A stretch of 64,000 nt of DNA from Salvia splendens (GCF_004379255.2 NC_056035.1:28845208-28909207); one strand, 5' to 3'; positions 1-11,845 are shown, counted from the first letter of the stretch. The notes: a model not told the origin generated them from the sequence alone. Translations and numbers: made by a program.

Positions 1-289
1 AGCTAGCCTCACACTCTGGTGTCCAATTGACCTTGGTCCCCTTCTTCAGTTGTTGAGTCATCGGCCTTGCGATTTTAGAAAATCCTTCAATAAATCTCCG
101 GTAGTATCCTGCCAGTCCAAAAAAACTCCGAATCTAGTTTGGGGTCTTTGGCGCCTTCCACTGTTGTACGGCCTCCACCTTTGCAGGTTCGACTCGAATC
201 CCTTCGGCCGTCACAATATGCCCCAGAAAATTCACTTCCTTTAGCCAGAAGTCACACTTACTGAACTTGGCGTACAACTTCTCCATTCA
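1..289 (-). pseudogene. continuation of element A RT/RNase H region after premature stops
   Basis: In the same frame as the polyprotein, beyond the TGA at 287-289, the translation keeps the conserved RT-connection region ([13 protein letters not shown], then a GLAGYYRRF-like segment). A second in-frame TAG lies at 134-136. The frame is otherwise open to the window edge. Two nonsense changes and no frameshift suggest mild, fairly recent decay. Confidence 0.75.
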
Positions 290-2725
290 TAGTGTTTCCA
301 ACGTGATCTTTAGGTGCTCCTCATGTTCCTTTTCATCCTTCGAGTAAACCAGCACATCATCTATGAATACCAGGATGAACTTGTCCAAGTATGGATGGAA
401 TACTCGATTCATTAAATCCATAAATACTGCCGGTGCATTTGTTAGTCCAAACGGCATTACTACAAACTCATAATGCCCATACCTTGTTCGGAATGCCGTC
501 TTGGGTATGTCTTCCCTTCGTACCCTCAGCTGGTGATATCCTGACCTTAAATCCATTTTTGAAAATACTCCTGCTCCCCTGAGTTGGTCGAACAGGTCAT
601 CTATTCTCGGCAGCGGATATTTGTTCTTGAGAGTCAATTTGTTCAGTTCCCGATAATCTATGCACATTCTCAGTGTCCCATCTTTCTTCTTCACAAACAG
701 CACATGTGCTCCCCATGGCGATACACTGGGTCGGATAAAACCCAAGTCATGTAGTTCTTGTAGCTGGATTTTGAGTTCTTCCAACTCCTTCGGTGCCATC
801 CTATATGGTGCTTTCGATACTGGTGCGGCTCCTGGTTCCAGATCGATAGTAAATTCCAACTGTCGGTCAGGCGGAGGGCCTGGCAAAGCATCGGGAAATA
901 CGTCGGGAAACTCACGTACTACAGCCACATCTTCCACTTTCCTTTCTTTCTTGTCATGTCCTTGTAGATACACGAGATAGGCCGGACGCCCCTTTCTAAT
1001 CGTCGTAGTTGCTTGAAGTGCCGATATTACACAAGTCTGTTGATTCATCAAAATCCCGTGGAAGGTAGAGGGCTCCTTCCCCGGGGTTTGTAATGAGATA
1101 TGTCTTTCTTGGCATCGGATAGTGGCATAGTTCTCAGCTAGCCAGTCCATCCCCAGAATAATGTCCACGTTATCCATCGGCATAACGTGTAAGTTGTGAG
1201 CCTCTAAGCTAAGTTCTCCCACCACAAGTTCTATGTTCGAGCAAGATTGTGAAATTTCTACAAGGCCTCCTACCGGTGAGTTCACGTTCATCTTATGTTC
1301 AAGTTCATTAACAGGTAGTCTTAAAGCATTCACGCAGGAGTGCGATATAAAGGAGTGCGACGCACCTGTATCAAATAGAACAGCAACAGGCATGTCAAGT
1401 AGTGTTCCCATACCTGCCAGATTATCTTGTTTTGGATCTCCCTGTGGGGCTTTAGCTTGCTTGCATCCCAAGGCATAGGCCCTAGCTTGAGTTGGGTATG
1501 GTTGGCGACGCTGCTGCGGTTGCTGAGGTGGTGTAGGATTCCCTCGAGGCCTATTCGGTGTTCTCCCAACTCCAGTGTTGTTGCTCGTGCACTCCTTGGC
1601 GAAGTGTCCAACTCCACCACACTTGTAGCACACGTTGGTCCCGACTCTGCACTCTCCTATGTGGTTCTTCTGACATTTGGCACAAGGCGGTGCTCTCTGA
1701 CGGAAATCTCCACTTTGGAATGGAGTAGCTTGCTTTCCTTTTCCCCAGGAAGAGTTTGGGGTACCCTGGAACCTCTTGTTGTCAAAGGGTTCGCGGTTTC
1801 CGTCCCATTTCCTCTTATCCTGGAAATTCTGCTGTGGGGTCGGCGGTGTTGGAGTAGTGGGTGTAACGGTCTTTTCCCGTGGCATCGCTTCCTCCACATC
1901 CAATGCACGAGATAACGACTCGGCATACGAGAGTCTTCCACGACATACCAAAGCCATCCTGATTTCGTGCCTCAGACCGGCACAAAACTTTTCCGCCATC
2001 TTCTCGTCAGTGTTTACCTGTTCCGGTGCATATCGAGACATGTCACATAGGGCACGGTCATATTCTGTCACGGTCATCCGCCCCTGTTTTAAGTTGTAGA
2101 ACCCGGCATCCTTTGCCTTGCGGTAGCTCCTTGGAATGTATTTGTCATACAGTTCCTCCTTAAAGTCTTCCCACGTCAGGGTGTCTAATTGCTCTTGCGT
2201 CATTGGCCGCTGCTTAGTCTCCCACCAAAATTCGGCGGACCCGGTGAGCTGGTAGGTCACGCACGATAGGCGCTCCTGGTCGGTGCACCTTAAGAACTTA
2301 AAGATGCGTTCTATGGCCTGAATCCAGGTCTCGGCCTTGGTTGGATCTCCCATTCCATCGAACACGGGAGGACTTCCCTTTTGAAACTCCTTCTCGATGT
2401 TCCGTTCCGGCTGTGGCGGTGGTGGAGGTGGTGGTGGTGGTTGTGATTGTCCTTCAGGACCCACACTGCTTTGGGTCTCGTTGCTTGCCTCATTCTCGTG
2501 GTGAACGGCTGCACGTCTGGGAGGTATTCTGTTCAACACATGCGTTAGTACTAAAGTCCAATTTACCATCACCACACCACACAACCTTTCCAAAAGTGAT
2601 ATCACAAACTTTCCCATTCGAACACAACAAGGAAAAACGAACACAACGGTAAAACAACGGAAACTTAATTTAACTTCAAACAAAAGAGGTAGTGATTCCA
2701 CAAAGTCTTTGCAACAAGAGAACAA
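287..2725 (-). CDS. gag-protease-reverse transcriptase polyprotein of gypsy element A (truncated)
   Basis: This is an 812-codon open frame. Residues about 110-290 resemble Retrotrans_gag. A CCHC zinc knuckle ([14 protein letters not shown]) lies at about 366-379, the aspartic protease active site (FDTGASHS) at about 451, and reverse transcriptase from about 660 to the end, with the catalytic FIDD box near 787-790. These domains make virus-like particles, process the polyprotein and copy the RNA. The frame opens without an ATG inside the duplicated segment (upstream of about 2635), so its first 30 or so residues are not native gag and the true start is uncertain. It ends at a TGA (287-289) inside the RT thumb region, where the family continues; reading then goes on in the same frame on the other side. 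The copy is therefore probably defective. Confidence 0.85.
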   Translation of the reverse strand: MFSCCKDFVESLPLLFEVKLSFRCFTVVFVFPCCVRMGKFVISLLERLCGVVMVNWTLVLTHVLNRIPPRRAAVHHENEASNETQSSVGPEGQSQPPPPPPPPPQPERNIEKEFQKGSPPVFDGMGDPTKAETWIQAIERIFKFLRCTDQERLSCVTYQLTGSAEFWWETKQRPMTQEQLDTLTWEDFKEELYDKYIPRSYRKAKDAGFYNLKQGRMTVTEYDRALCDMSRYAPEQVNTDEKMAEKFCAGLRHEIRMALVCRGRLSYAESLSRALDVEEAMPREKTVTPTTPTPPTPQQNFQDKRKWDGNREPFDNKRFQGTPNSSWGKGKQATPFQSGDFRQRAPPCAKCQKNHIGECRVGTNVCYKCGGVGHFAKECTSNNTGVGRTPNRPRGNPTPPQQPQQRRQPYPTQARAYALGCKQAKAPQGDPKQDNLAGMGTLLDMPVAVLFDTGASHSFISHSCVNALRLPVNELEHKMNVNSPVGGLVEISQSCSNIELVVGELSLEAHNLHVMPMDNVDIILGMDWLAENYATIRCQERHISLQTPGKEPSTFHGILMNQQTCVISALQATTTIRKGRPAYLVYLQGHDKKERKVEDVAVVREFPDVFPDALPGPPPDRQLEFTIDLEPGAAPVSKAPYRMAPKELEELKIQLQELHDLGFIRPSVSPWGAHVLFVKKKDGTLRMCIDYRELNKLTLKNKYPLPRIDDLFDQLRGAGVFSKMDLRSGYHQLRVRREDIPKTAFRTRYGHYEFVVMPFGLTNAPAVFMDLMNRVFHPYLDKFILVFIDDVLVYSKDEKEHEEHLKITLETL

Positions 2726-2801
2726 AACAAAACTTCGAAAGAAACATTACATAGTTCGTCAAAACAAAACATTCAAAAGCTAACAAACAGCAAAAGAAAC
2801 A

Positions 2802-3506
2802 CTACTCCTCGGGAGCTCTCTCATAATTTGCCCCTTCCTCGCTGTCAACCTCAACCTCCCTTTCAAGGGGCTCTTCTTCGGGGTCTTCCTCATCCTCCAT
2901 GGGATCCTCCTCGTCTTCAAGGGGTTCTTCCTCATCTTCGAGAGGATCTTCCTCTTCTTCCTCATCATTCTCCCGCACATAAGTAGCGACGTCGGTATGC
3001 TTATCGACCACAAGAACTTCCGTCGCGGGAGGTGCGGAGGTGCGCATCCCAAGCCTCCTCCTCTTGGGGAAGTTTGGTTGCGGAGTCTCACTCTCGTACC
3101 GACCCCCGCTGTAGGGGCTGAGACTCGATGAGGATGCCTCCTTCCTAGGAGGGGCATAGGGTGGCGGTCCGTCACGAGCATCGACCAGGGCTTCCAAGAG
3201 GACCTTCACAAAACCATGCATGTCTCCTTGCATACTATAGTCGGGGAGCTTATGCCAAATGTATGACCGTGAAGCCTCGTCGGCCCACCTATTCCAAGGC
3301 GCCGGTAGTCCATCAATCAACCTCTTAATCCCCTCATAGTGCCTCACTCCACAGCCATGAGCGTCCCGCCATAGGGTCAAGTAGTCGGCGACATAAGATA
3401 TCAAAGGGGCCTTCTCGTCCCTCTCGAACCCGCGATACATTTCCACCGCCCGTAGTCCATTCTTGACGTACCTTCCCCTTAGCGGTGCGTGGATCATGAT
3501 CGCCAT
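2802..3506 (-). CDS. accessory ORF between PBS and gag, inner copy (unknown function)
   Basis: This 234-codon frame opens with MAIMIHAPLRGRYVKNG. Residues 1-110 are rich in W, Y and charged residues and look globular. A basic patch (PKRRRLGMR) follows at about 148, and the C-terminal third is a strongly acidic tail of repeated EDEEDP/LEDEEEP units. I recognise no enzyme motif. Its place between leader and gag fits the uncharacterised accessory ORFs seen upstream of gag in some plant gypsy elements; a nucleic-acid or capsid-assembly role is only a guess. The frame is intact and conserved in both tandem copies. The acidic tail is low complexity and should not be used for similarity inference. 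Confidence 0.6.
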   Translation of the reverse strand: MAIMIHAPLRGRYVKNGLRAVEMYRGFERDEKAPLISYVADYLTLWRDAHGCGVRHYEGIKRLIDGLPAPWNRWADEASRSYIWHKLPDYSMQGDMHGFVKVLLEALVDARDGPPPYAPPRKEASSSSLSPYSGGRYESETPQPNFPKRRRLGMRTSAPPATEVLVVDKHTDVATYVRENDEEEEEDPLEDEEEPLEDEEDPMEDEEDPEEEPLEREVEVDSEEGANYERAPEE

Positions 3507-3978
3507 CTACATGAAAGTAAGTTCCCTTAGCAACCAGTCGCAGAAAAAGAATAAAGCAAGGTAGAGAAAGATAAAACGCGTAGAGAACGTCATACGTGCT
3601 ACCGTGCATATACCTGTCGATTTCCATAAGGAAAAGTCATAACAATTCTTTCTCTTTAAGTTATCATCTAAGGATAGATGTTTCGTATTTTAAAAACGTG
3701 GTACTTTTGCAGTTTCGTCAATCCTTCGTTCTAACGCAAATCGCGCTTCACAAGGTAATCCTTGTCTAGTCATCTCATCATCCCTTGGAATTCGCACCCT
3801 TTCGCGCCCCATTCGTTCTATCACTTCTAATATGCTTCGTTTCAAACTTTTTCCTTCTTTTGTGTTGAGCGCGGTGAGACGGAGTGTTGAGCCTTAAATG
3901 GATACTCTTTTAGTCTAGCGAAACGAGTCTAGACTAGATTGAATAAACGACTCTCGGTCCAGAGCGGAAGGAAATATT

Positions 3979-3990
3979 GCTCTGATACCA
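3979..3990 (-). other. second primer-binding site (tRNA-iMet), inner tandem copy
   Basis: The minus strand reads TGGTATCAGAGC three bases after the TGACA end of the duplicated partial LTR. It is identical to the outer PBS at 6095-6106. Confidence 0.8.
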
Positions 3991-3993
3991 TTC

Positions 3994-4749
3994 TGTCACG
4001 ACCGCACTTCCTAAGGATAGGAAGCACGGGAAATCGTGTCTAGTGGGGGAATTAAGAAGCGGAGAAGAAGGGGGAAAACAATCAAGACAATGCAACTTAA
4101 CGAACAAAAGATGAAATTCCATTTATTCAAACCAAAGGTTCGAACCCGAGATTTACATAATAAAAATGACAGAGTTCAACAGTTCAAAAAAAAACAGAAA
4201 TTCTTAAAACATTGAGTAGCGGAAGCAATTGAGAGTTTGACTACTACTATGTATGAGGACACAGTAGTAACCGGAACATTTATTAAATAAAAATCTTGGC
4301 TCATTTCTCAACATCCTCCGCCTCTCGGCCTCGCTCAACCTGCACATAGGGAAAACATATGCAGGGGCTGAGTACTTGATGCACCCAGTGAACTCATGCC
4401 CGAAATACATTTATCGTTAAAATATGTCAAGCCATCATCGAGTGAATCTCGGATTTTACTTTAAAAGGCCAAGAAACACTAAAAAAATCATTCCTTAAAA
4501 TTGTGTCCGCGCGGACAAGCCTCATCCTCCATCATATACCATATCTGAACCATCATGTGAAACGAGACTGTGGCCACAATCTCGATCACTGGACCGGCCG
4601 CCTAGGGAACGGCTCACGATCCCCATCAGTGCACTAGCCTAAGTAGGGCGTAGACCCTAGTTCGACCCGAATTCGTTAACCATCAAAGTCTAGTAGAGTT
4701 TTATTCTAGTAGACAATCAGATAGGCAGTTTCAAAACATAAACACGGCA
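3994..4749 (-). repeat. partial LTR copy within the tandem duplication
   Basis: This is about 755 bp, near-identical to the PBS-proximal part of the full LTR (6110-6864). It is cut at the duplication junction (CACGGCA joined to AAAACGAACAC). Confidence 0.85.
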
Positions 4750-4917
4750 AAACGAACACAACGGTAAAACAACGGAAACTTAATTTAACTTCAAACAAAA
4801 GAGGTACGTGATTCCACAAAGTCTTTGCAACAAGAGAACAAAACAAAACTTCGAAAGAAACATTACATAGTTCGTCAAAACAAAACATTCAAAAGCTAAC
4901 AAACAACAAAAGAAACA

Positions 4918-5622
4918 CTACTCCTCGGGAGCTCTCTCATAATTCGCCCCTTCCTCGCTGTCAACCTCAACCTCCCTTTCAAGGGGCTCTTCTTCGGGGT
5001 CTTCCTCATCCTCCATGGGATCCTCCTCGTCTTCAAGGGGTTCTTCCTCATCTTCGAGAGGATCTTCCTCTTCTTCCTCATCATTCTCCCGCACATAAGT
5101 AGCGACGTCGATATGCTTATCGACCACAAGAACTTCCGTCGCGGGAGGTGCGGAGGTGCGCATCCCAAGCCTCCTCCTCTTGGGGAAGTTTGGTTGCGGA
5201 GTCTCACTCTCGTACCGACCCCCGCTGTAGGGGCTGAGACTCGATGAGGATGCCTCCTTCCTAGGAGGGGCATAGGGTGGCGGTCCGTCACGAGCATCGA
5301 CCAGGGCTTCCAAGAGGACCTTTACAAAACCATGCATGTCACCTTGCATACTATAGTCGGGGAGCTTATGCCAAATGTATGACCGTGAAGCCTCGTCGGC
5401 CCACCTATTCCAAGGCCCCGGTAGTCCATCAATCAAACTCTTAATCCCCTCATAGTGCCTCACTCCACAGCCATGAGCGTCCCGCCATAGGGTCAAGTAG
5501 TCGGCGACATAAGATATCAAAGGGGCCTTCTCGTCCCTCTCGAACCCGCGATACATTTCCACCGCCCGCAGTCCATTCTTGACGTACCTTCCCCTTAGCG
5601 GTGCGTGGATCATGATCGCCAT
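4918..5622 (-). CDS. accessory ORF between PBS and gag, outer copy (unknown function)
   Basis: This is the second intact 234-codon copy. It differs from the inner one by only a few substitutions (for example IKSLIDGLPGP versus IKRLIDGLPAP, and HIDV versus HTDV). It directly follows the authentic PBS and leader, so it is probably the ancestral position, while its 3' side runs into the duplicated partial LTR instead of gag. It has the same layout: a W/Y-rich N-terminal region, a basic patch near residue 148 and an acidic repeat tail. Function is unknown. Confidence 0.6.
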   Translation of the reverse strand: MAIMIHAPLRGRYVKNGLRAVEMYRGFERDEKAPLISYVADYLTLWRDAHGCGVRHYEGIKSLIDGLPGPWNRWADEASRSYIWHKLPDYSMQGDMHGFVKVLLEALVDARDGPPPYAPPRKEASSSSLSPYSGGRYESETPQPNFPKRRRLGMRTSAPPATEVLVVDKHIDVATYVRENDEEEEEDPLEDEEEPLEDEEDPMEDEEDPEEEPLEREVEVDSEEGANYERAPEE

Positions 5623-6094
5623 CTACATGAAAGTAAGTTCCCTTAGCAACCAGTCGCAGAAAAAGAATAAAGCAAGGTAGAGAAAGATAAAACGCGTAGA
5701 GAACGTCATACGTGCTACCGTGCATATACCTGTCGATTTCCATAAGGAAAAGTCATAACAATTCTTTCTCTTTAAGTTATCATCTAAGGATAGATGTTTC
5801 GTATTTTAAAAACGTGGTACTTTTGCAGTTTCGTCAATCCTTCGTTCTAACACAAATCGCGCTTCACAAGGTAATCCTTGTCTAGTCATCTCATCATCCC
5901 TTGGAATTCGCACCCTTTCGCGCCCCATTCGTTCTATCACTTCTAATATGCTTCGTTTCAAACTTTTGCCTTCTTTCGTGTTGAGCGCGGTGAGACGGAG
6001 TGTTGAGCCTTAAATGGATACTCTTTTAGTCTAGCGAAACGAGTCTAGACTAGATTGAATAAACGACTCTCGGTCCAGAGCGGAAGGAAAAATT

Positions 6095-6106
6095 GCTCTG
6101 ATACCA
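6095..6106 (-). other. primer-binding site of gypsy element A
   Basis: TGGTATCAGAGC on the minus strand lies three bases inside the 5' LTR. It matches the 3' end of initiator tRNA-Met, the usual primer for plant gypsy elements. Confidence 0.85.
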
Positions 6107-6109
6107 TTC

Positions 6110-8951
6110 TGTCACGACCGCACTTCCTAAGGATAGGAAGCACGGGAAATCGTGACTAGTGGGGGAATTAAGAAGCGGGGAAAAAGGGGGAAAACAATCA
6201 AGACAATGCAACTTAACGATCAAAAGATGAAATTCCATTTATTCAAACCAAAGGTTCGAACCCGAGATTTACATAATGAAAATGACAGAGTTCAACAGTT
6301 AAAAAAAACAGAAATTCTTAAAACATTGAGTAGCGGAAGCAGTTGAGAGTTTGACTACTACTATGTATGAGGACACAGTAGTAACCGGAACATTTATTGA
6401 ATAAAAATCTTGGCTCATTTCTCAACATCCTCCGCCTCCCGGCCTCGCTCAACCTGCACATAGGGAAAACATATGCAGGGGCTGAGTACTTGATGCACCC
6501 AGTGAACTCATGCCCGAAATACATTTATCGTTAAAATATGTCAAGCCATCATCGAGTGAATCTCGGGTTTTACTTTAAAAGGCCGAGAAACACTAAAAAA
6601 ATCATTCCTTAAAATAGTGTCCGCGCGGACAAGCATCATCCTCCATCATATACCATATCTGAACCATCATGTGAAACGAGACTGTGGCCACAATCTCGAT
6701 CACTGGACCGGCCGACCTAGGGGACAGCTCATGATCCCCATCAGTGCACTAGCCTAAGTAGGGCGTAGACCCTAGTTAGACCCGAATTCGTTAACTATCA
6801 AAGTCTAGTAGAGTTTTATTCTAGTAGACAATCAGATAGGCAGTTTCAAAACATAAACACGGCATGACATACTTATAAAAACATCCTTATAACACCGTAA
6901 ACATATTGATTTAAGATGAAACGTTAAAGAATAAAGCCCACCTCAAAAGCTTAGGATTCCCGTAAAAAGTTCCTCGTTCCGACTTTTAGCGTTCGTGCGA
7001 ACCACCTTTTCGGAAAACAAATAACATTCATATCAATTCTCGGTAACGAAGGTATTTAGAATGCATGCACTCTAATTAGAATCTTTTAATTCTCTTCCTC
7101 GCTTTTCGTGCATTTTTGGTTATTCGGCGGCCGCCCAAGGCGTTGCGTGCGACGCCGGTCGGCCGCTTACGCTCGTTCTTTCCTCCGTTGGCTCCTCGTA
7201 TTTTCCATGTCGTCGAAAATAATTTCTAAAAATTATTCAAGCGTATAGTTAAACTATCGCAATTATTTCTCTTCGCAACTATATTATTTCGGACATAGGA
7301 TAGAATTTATTCATACTTCAAAATTAAATCGGGATTTAATTAAATAATTCATCACGATTAATTATCGGCCCAACAATTTAAATAGAGTCCATCTAACAAC
7401 TAATCAAATTTAAATTAGAGGCCCAATTCTTTTAAAGAAACAAAAGGCCTAAACTTTATCTCCCTCTCTATCTTCTCTCTCTCTTCCCTCTCTCTCTCTC
7501 CCTGTCTCTCTCGGCCGACCGAACACAGCGGCCAGCCGCCGCTGCTCGCCGTCGGATGTACTGCTGCTCGTCGGAAGCTGTTGTCGCCGCCGGAGAGAGG
7601 AACGTCACGACGTCGTGCTGCCTCCCCTCTCCGTTCGCCGCCGTCGCAGACCGAAGGGAAAAGAGCCACGGCCGTCCCTCTGCGCCCGCCGTCGCCGCCA
7701 GTTCCAGCGCCGCTGCTGTCTCGCCGGGGAGAGGAACGTGGCGGTCGTCGCCGTGGGAGGTCCAGCCTCTGAACGTCGTCAGCACCGGCGAGCACGGCAT
7801 GTCTGCCGCGGCCCGTCGCCGGCGGTGACCTCTTCTCGTTCGAAATTACCCCGAACGACCCCGAATCAACCCGCAACACGCGTTTTCATTAAAAAATTAA
7901 GTTCTTTCATAGTTTCGGTTACGTACGGCGATCGTTTGGTTGTTTCTTAATGGATTGTTATATGTTTTGGTTATGGAACAAGAAGGTATAAAAACTTATA
8001 TGCAAAGCTAAAATAAACTCATGCTTTGATAGGAATGGATTATACCTCCAAAAATGGTTGAAAATGGTAGAAGAAACACAAAAGATGGTGGCCAAATCTT
8101 CCTCCTTTCCTCTCGGCTCTCTCACTTTCCTTCTCTTTGATTTCTTTGTAGTGTAATGTGAAGTGTTTAGGGAATGGATTAAAGAGGAGCGGTGAGGCTC
8201 TTGGATGGTAGCATTGATGGGGAAGATGGGGAGGTGGAGAAAATGGAGAGTCCCCTCCATGAGGAAGGAAACCGTCGGCCATATGTGTGAGGAAGAAGAA
8301 GACAAAAACTTTTGGGCTTGTTCCCAATTGTTTGGAAAGTAGAATGGGCTACTAAACTATTTTAATGGTCTTGGGCTCAATTTAATTGGAAGCCCAAGAT
8401 TGAAAATAATACTATTATTTGGTGGATTAAAAAGAATAATTAGGATCCAAATTATTTTGTAGTTAATTGGACTCTAATTTATTTTGAAAAGCCCAAAATA
8501 AATTCATACTTTATTTTAAGTATTTTCCTTTGTTAATTAAAAATTCACGGGTCTTTATTTTATTTTGTTATCTTGTTCTTCATAACCGAAAATTAAAGTA
8601 CGGGAAATCGTACATAATTTATATTTGGTGTTGTTCTAAATATAATATTCCTTCAACCGTTCCTCGATTTACGTGCATCACTATCCATAGAAACATATAT
8701 TCCTTTCCACGTATTTCATTCGTTTTGCTAAACAAATAGCAATTTCATCGTCATTCTTTCTACGAGACCTTCCACATGTCTCCCATCGTTCACAATTAAA
8801 AAAAACAAGCACGCTCCTTTTCACATTAAACACATAAACCATAATTTTTCCAAATCTCATTTATCGAGAAGCATAGCATTCCAAAATAATTTTATCAATT
8901 ATTTCGCTACATAAAATTCAAATTCGTACTTTAAAAAGTACGGGCGTTACA
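6110..8951 (-). repeat. 5' LTR of gypsy element A
   Basis: This is about 2842 bp with TG...CA ends. It begins (minus strand) TGTAACGCCCGTAC and ends GGTCGTGACA beside the PBS. It includes a GC-rich island at about 7500-7860, a CT-rich run at 7460-7510 and AT-rich flanks. Open frames in the GC-rich island are compositional and are not called as genes. Confidence 0.85.
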
Positions 8952-8953
8952 TA

Positions 8954-9177
8954 TACACCCTCCGTCCCATTGAAATAGGCAATATGGTATTGGCACGGGT
9001 TTAAATGCATAATTGGTAAAGTAAGAGAGAAGGAGAAAAAGAAGTTGAAATTGTGTAGTGGATGGTGGGCCCCATAAATGAAAAAGAAGGAGAGAAAGGT
9101 TGTCATAAATGAATATGGACTATTTGTATGGGACGGACGAAAAATGAAATATGGTCTATTTCTACGGGACGGAGGTA
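8954..9177. mobile_element. Stowaway-like MITE
   Basis: Terminal motifs CACCCTCCGTCCC and GGGACGGAGG are inverted and flanked by TA. The element is about 224 bp. Gypsy element A inserted directly at its left edge. Confidence 0.7.
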
Positions 9178-9696
9178 TTACAGTTTGTATACTATAAATC
9201 ACCTTTCGAGTGATTGAATACTGTTAAACTCTTATTTTATTTTCCAAGGAATAAAACAGATTATTTTTGTCGTAATGTTGTTATGTTTTTGCATTTAATG
9301 GATGTTTATTGCATGTTTGAAAGTATAATAAACTTAACAAAGTCTAAGTCTTTGTTCTAGTATTCGGGTTTCGGTTCGGTTTTTTGCCTAAACCGAACCA
9401 AACCCGAAAAACCGAATTTAGGCTCAAATTGAAACCGAACCGAGAAATAGAAAAACCAAAAACCGAACTTAAAAAACCAAATCAAACCGAAAAAATTGAA
9501 ACTATACAAAAAATCGAAAAACCTAAAACCTAAAATCGAAAAACCGAAAAAAAGTGATGCCAATGATTCCAACATCTCACGCACAATATTTCCAAAAGCA
9601 ATGCAAGGTATGAAGTCACACACGATTTAAAAGAAACTAAAATTAAATACATAAATTGCTTCTTAAACAAATATTGTAATAAGACAAAATTATACA

Positions 9697-11319
9697 TAGA
9701 CGTCACCACGGTTCGGGAACCGACGGTTCCGGTTCAAGAAAACATTACCATAGCATCGGTAACATTTTTGGGATCATATTAACGGCAACATTAAAAAAAT
9801 TAGGATTTGAAATTAAATGCGGTTTGCATAGTAACTTCATATTTTTTGTCATTAAAAAAATTAAACGGCAAATGCTTCATTGCCGCCCATCTTACCATAG
9901 CATCGGTGACATTTTTGGGATCATATTTAAATAGAGGCGTACCTGTTTGAGACGATGAGCCGGCAGGGAAATTTATTTGGCTTTGGGACTTAGTATGCCC
10001 ATATATCACGGGATGTTTTACCTTCAAACGGCGATGGAGAGTACCATATCCCCCGTTGGTTCCAAATGGATAGACTTTCTCGCAATAGTTACAATATGCT
10101 TTGAACTCACTTGTCTCTATGGTAGTGGTCGGATCATTAGGATTTGAAATTACCACCGGGACCTTCTTGTAATGTTTGGTGAAAATATCGGATTTCAACT
10201 TTGGAGGCATCTTCTTCTTTTGTCGTCCTGAAGGAGGAGGAGCATCAGTCTCCTCATCATTTTCACCAACTTGGCCGGCGCTAAAAGGGGGGAATTGATG
10301 CGATACATCATCGCCTTCGTCCGATGATAGATTCACATCGTATTCAAAATGCGAAGCCGAATGTGAATGCCCCCCTTCTTGGTCGGTGTCAATGAGGGCA
10401 AGTAACAAGGCCACAATTCGATCTTCTTCCTCCTACGAAAATTATACAATTAAGTAAAAATACTAACAAAAATAAAACACATAGACACAAAAATGTTAAA
10501 AAATGAAATTATGAATTTAATAAAAATGAATTTAAAAAACAAAAATATATTAGAACTTACGTGCGCTCGAAGAGCGGCTCGCCTTCCCACCTCCTCCGCA
10601 ACTTGTGCTCTAGTAGGGGCACGTCGCAACGAGTATCACTTTAATCTTGGGCAATTCCCTTGCCCCGATCACCACCATGATGAGATGAAGAAATGATATT
10701 TATGAAAATTGAAAGTGGAGAATAGAGACTAGAGAGTAGTGTGATTGTGTGAATATGATAACGTAAACAACGTGAGTAAATTATGAGCGCAAACAACGTA
10801 AACAACTTGAGCAATTAGAGAGAATGGTGGCTTGAGAATAGAGAAATTGAGATTGTGAAGAGAAAGACTTGTTAACACAAGAATGAGGTGAGTAGAAATG
10901 AAGAGGAAGGGGGTATTTATAGGGGAAAAATGTGATTAAATTAAATAAAATAAAAAAAATTCAAAATTTCAAATTTTTGAAAATCCAGCGGAACCGCCGG
11001 TTTACCGCCGGAACCGGTGGTTTTTGGGTCAGAACCGCCGGTTTCGTCAATGGTTTCTGACGAAAACCAGCGGTTTCTGAACCGGTTTCTGAAAAGGCTA
11101 GGGTATAGGTCGGAAATAGGCCTGAAAAGTTATCGGAAATCGCCGAACCGCCGGTTCAGAACCGACGGTTCCGACGAAACCGACGGTTACGGTTTGCCTG
11201 AAATTGAAACCTGAACCAGCCCGGGGGAACCGGCGGTTCCGGTCATGGTTCCGGTTCCGGTTCAGAACCGCCGGTGACGGTTCCGGGCCGATTCAGCCGG
11301 TTCGGTTTGGGGACCTCTA
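9697..11319 (-). mobile_element. hAT element with 8 bp target duplication ATTATACA
   Basis: The termini TAGACGTCACC and GGGGACCTCTA are imperfect inverted repeats with CGGTTC-rich subterminal arms. They are flanked by a perfect 8 bp direct repeat (9689-9696 and 11320-11327), the hAT signature. The 1.6 kb interior encodes only the N-terminal part of a BED zinc-finger transposase. Confidence 0.8.
9800..10432 (-). pseudogene. hAT transposase, N-terminal BED zinc-finger remnant
   Basis: About 210 codons are open here. A BED-type finger is visible: hydrophobic/aromatic SDIFTKHYKKVP, then CNYC (the Cys pair), then LHRRLKVKHP (the His pair). It is followed by the start of the transposase region (MVRWAAMKHLPFNFF) and a stop. 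The catalytic domain and hAT dimerisation region are absent. An acceptor (TTTTCGTAG) at 10433 and a GTAAGT donor at 10560 suggest an upstream exon at about 10561-10670; that exon does not read cleanly from an ATG, so it has probably decayed. The product could at most bind DNA. Confidence 0.7.
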
Positions 11320-11666
11320 ATTATACATCACACAATAAAGGTAGAGAGAGAGAGAGGGGGGGCAATGGGTCACATAATTGTGCAATTGAAGGTTTGGGTA
11401 GTGGAGGGGCGACGGCGTGAAGCTGTGGAGGGGCGACGGCGTGAAGCGTGAGGACTGAGGGGCGACGGGCTGAGCTCTCTCCCTCTACCAGTGTGGAGGG
11501 GCGTCGGGCCGGAGCTGACCGTTAGAGGCGATGGCTTGGTGAATCATTGATGAGAGGTGGAGAGATTTTGGGTTTGAGAGAGGATGGGGCTAAGCGACGG
11601 AAAACAAAAAGTCACGCTCAATGTTTTAGTTTTTAGGGTTTTATTTTTAAATATATTTAAATAATA

Positions 11667-11845
11667 CTCCCTCCGTCCCGCACTACTCGCACGTATTTCC
11701 TTTTTGGGCGTCCCAAGTTACTTGCACTCTTTCCATTTTTAGTAAAAATATTCACCTATATCCGTCATTTTTGACTTTCCTATACACTCAATCCTTAATC
11801 TCCGTGCCGAAAAAGAAATGAGCGAGTAGCTCGGGACGGAGGGAG
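11667..11845. mobile_element. Stowaway-like MITE (179 bp)
   Basis: CTCCCTCCGTCCC and GGGACGGAGGGAG termini are flanked by TA. It is inserted inside the decayed hAT-like element. Confidence 0.85.

Larger units (their letters stand above)
2635..6864 (-). repeat. 2.1 kb tandem duplication inside gypsy element A
   Basis: Two head-to-tail copies, about 2635-4749 and 4750-6864, are offset by 2114-2116 bp and differ at scattered bases and small indels. Each copy holds, in minus-strand order, the last ~755 bp of the 5' LTR, the PBS, the leader and the 234-codon accessory ORF. The outer copy is continuous with the full LTR and the inner copy is continuous with gag. The element therefore has two PBSs and a partial second LTR. 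Confidence 0.9.
1..8951 (-). mobile_element. Ty3/gypsy LTR retrotransposon A (Tekay/Del-like), 5' part
   Basis: Reading the minus strand, a 2.84 kb 5' LTR (TGTAACGCCC...GTCGTGACA) is followed after 3 nt by a 12-nt primer-binding site matching initiator tRNA-Met (TGGTATCAGAGC), a leader, an accessory ORF, and a gag-protease-RT frame that runs off the left edge. The 3' LTR is outside the window. Five bases (TATAC, 8952-8956) next to the LTR end would be one copy of the target duplication. The element carries an internal tandem duplication of LTR end, PBS, leader and accessory ORF, described separately. The RT sequence and the long LTR fit the Tekay/Del group of chromoviruses, but the integrase and chromodomain are not in view. 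Confidence 0.85.

Noticed and set aside
2780..3181. 133-codon frame overlapping the accessory ORF (also at 4896-5297)
   Set aside because: Alternative frame of the same acidic-tail coding sequence. It is repeated only because the segment is duplicated.
7415..7950. Several overlapping open frames on both strands in a GC-rich block
   Set aside because: They lie inside the LTR of element A, are R/P/S/A-rich in all frames and match no domain. Composition explains them.
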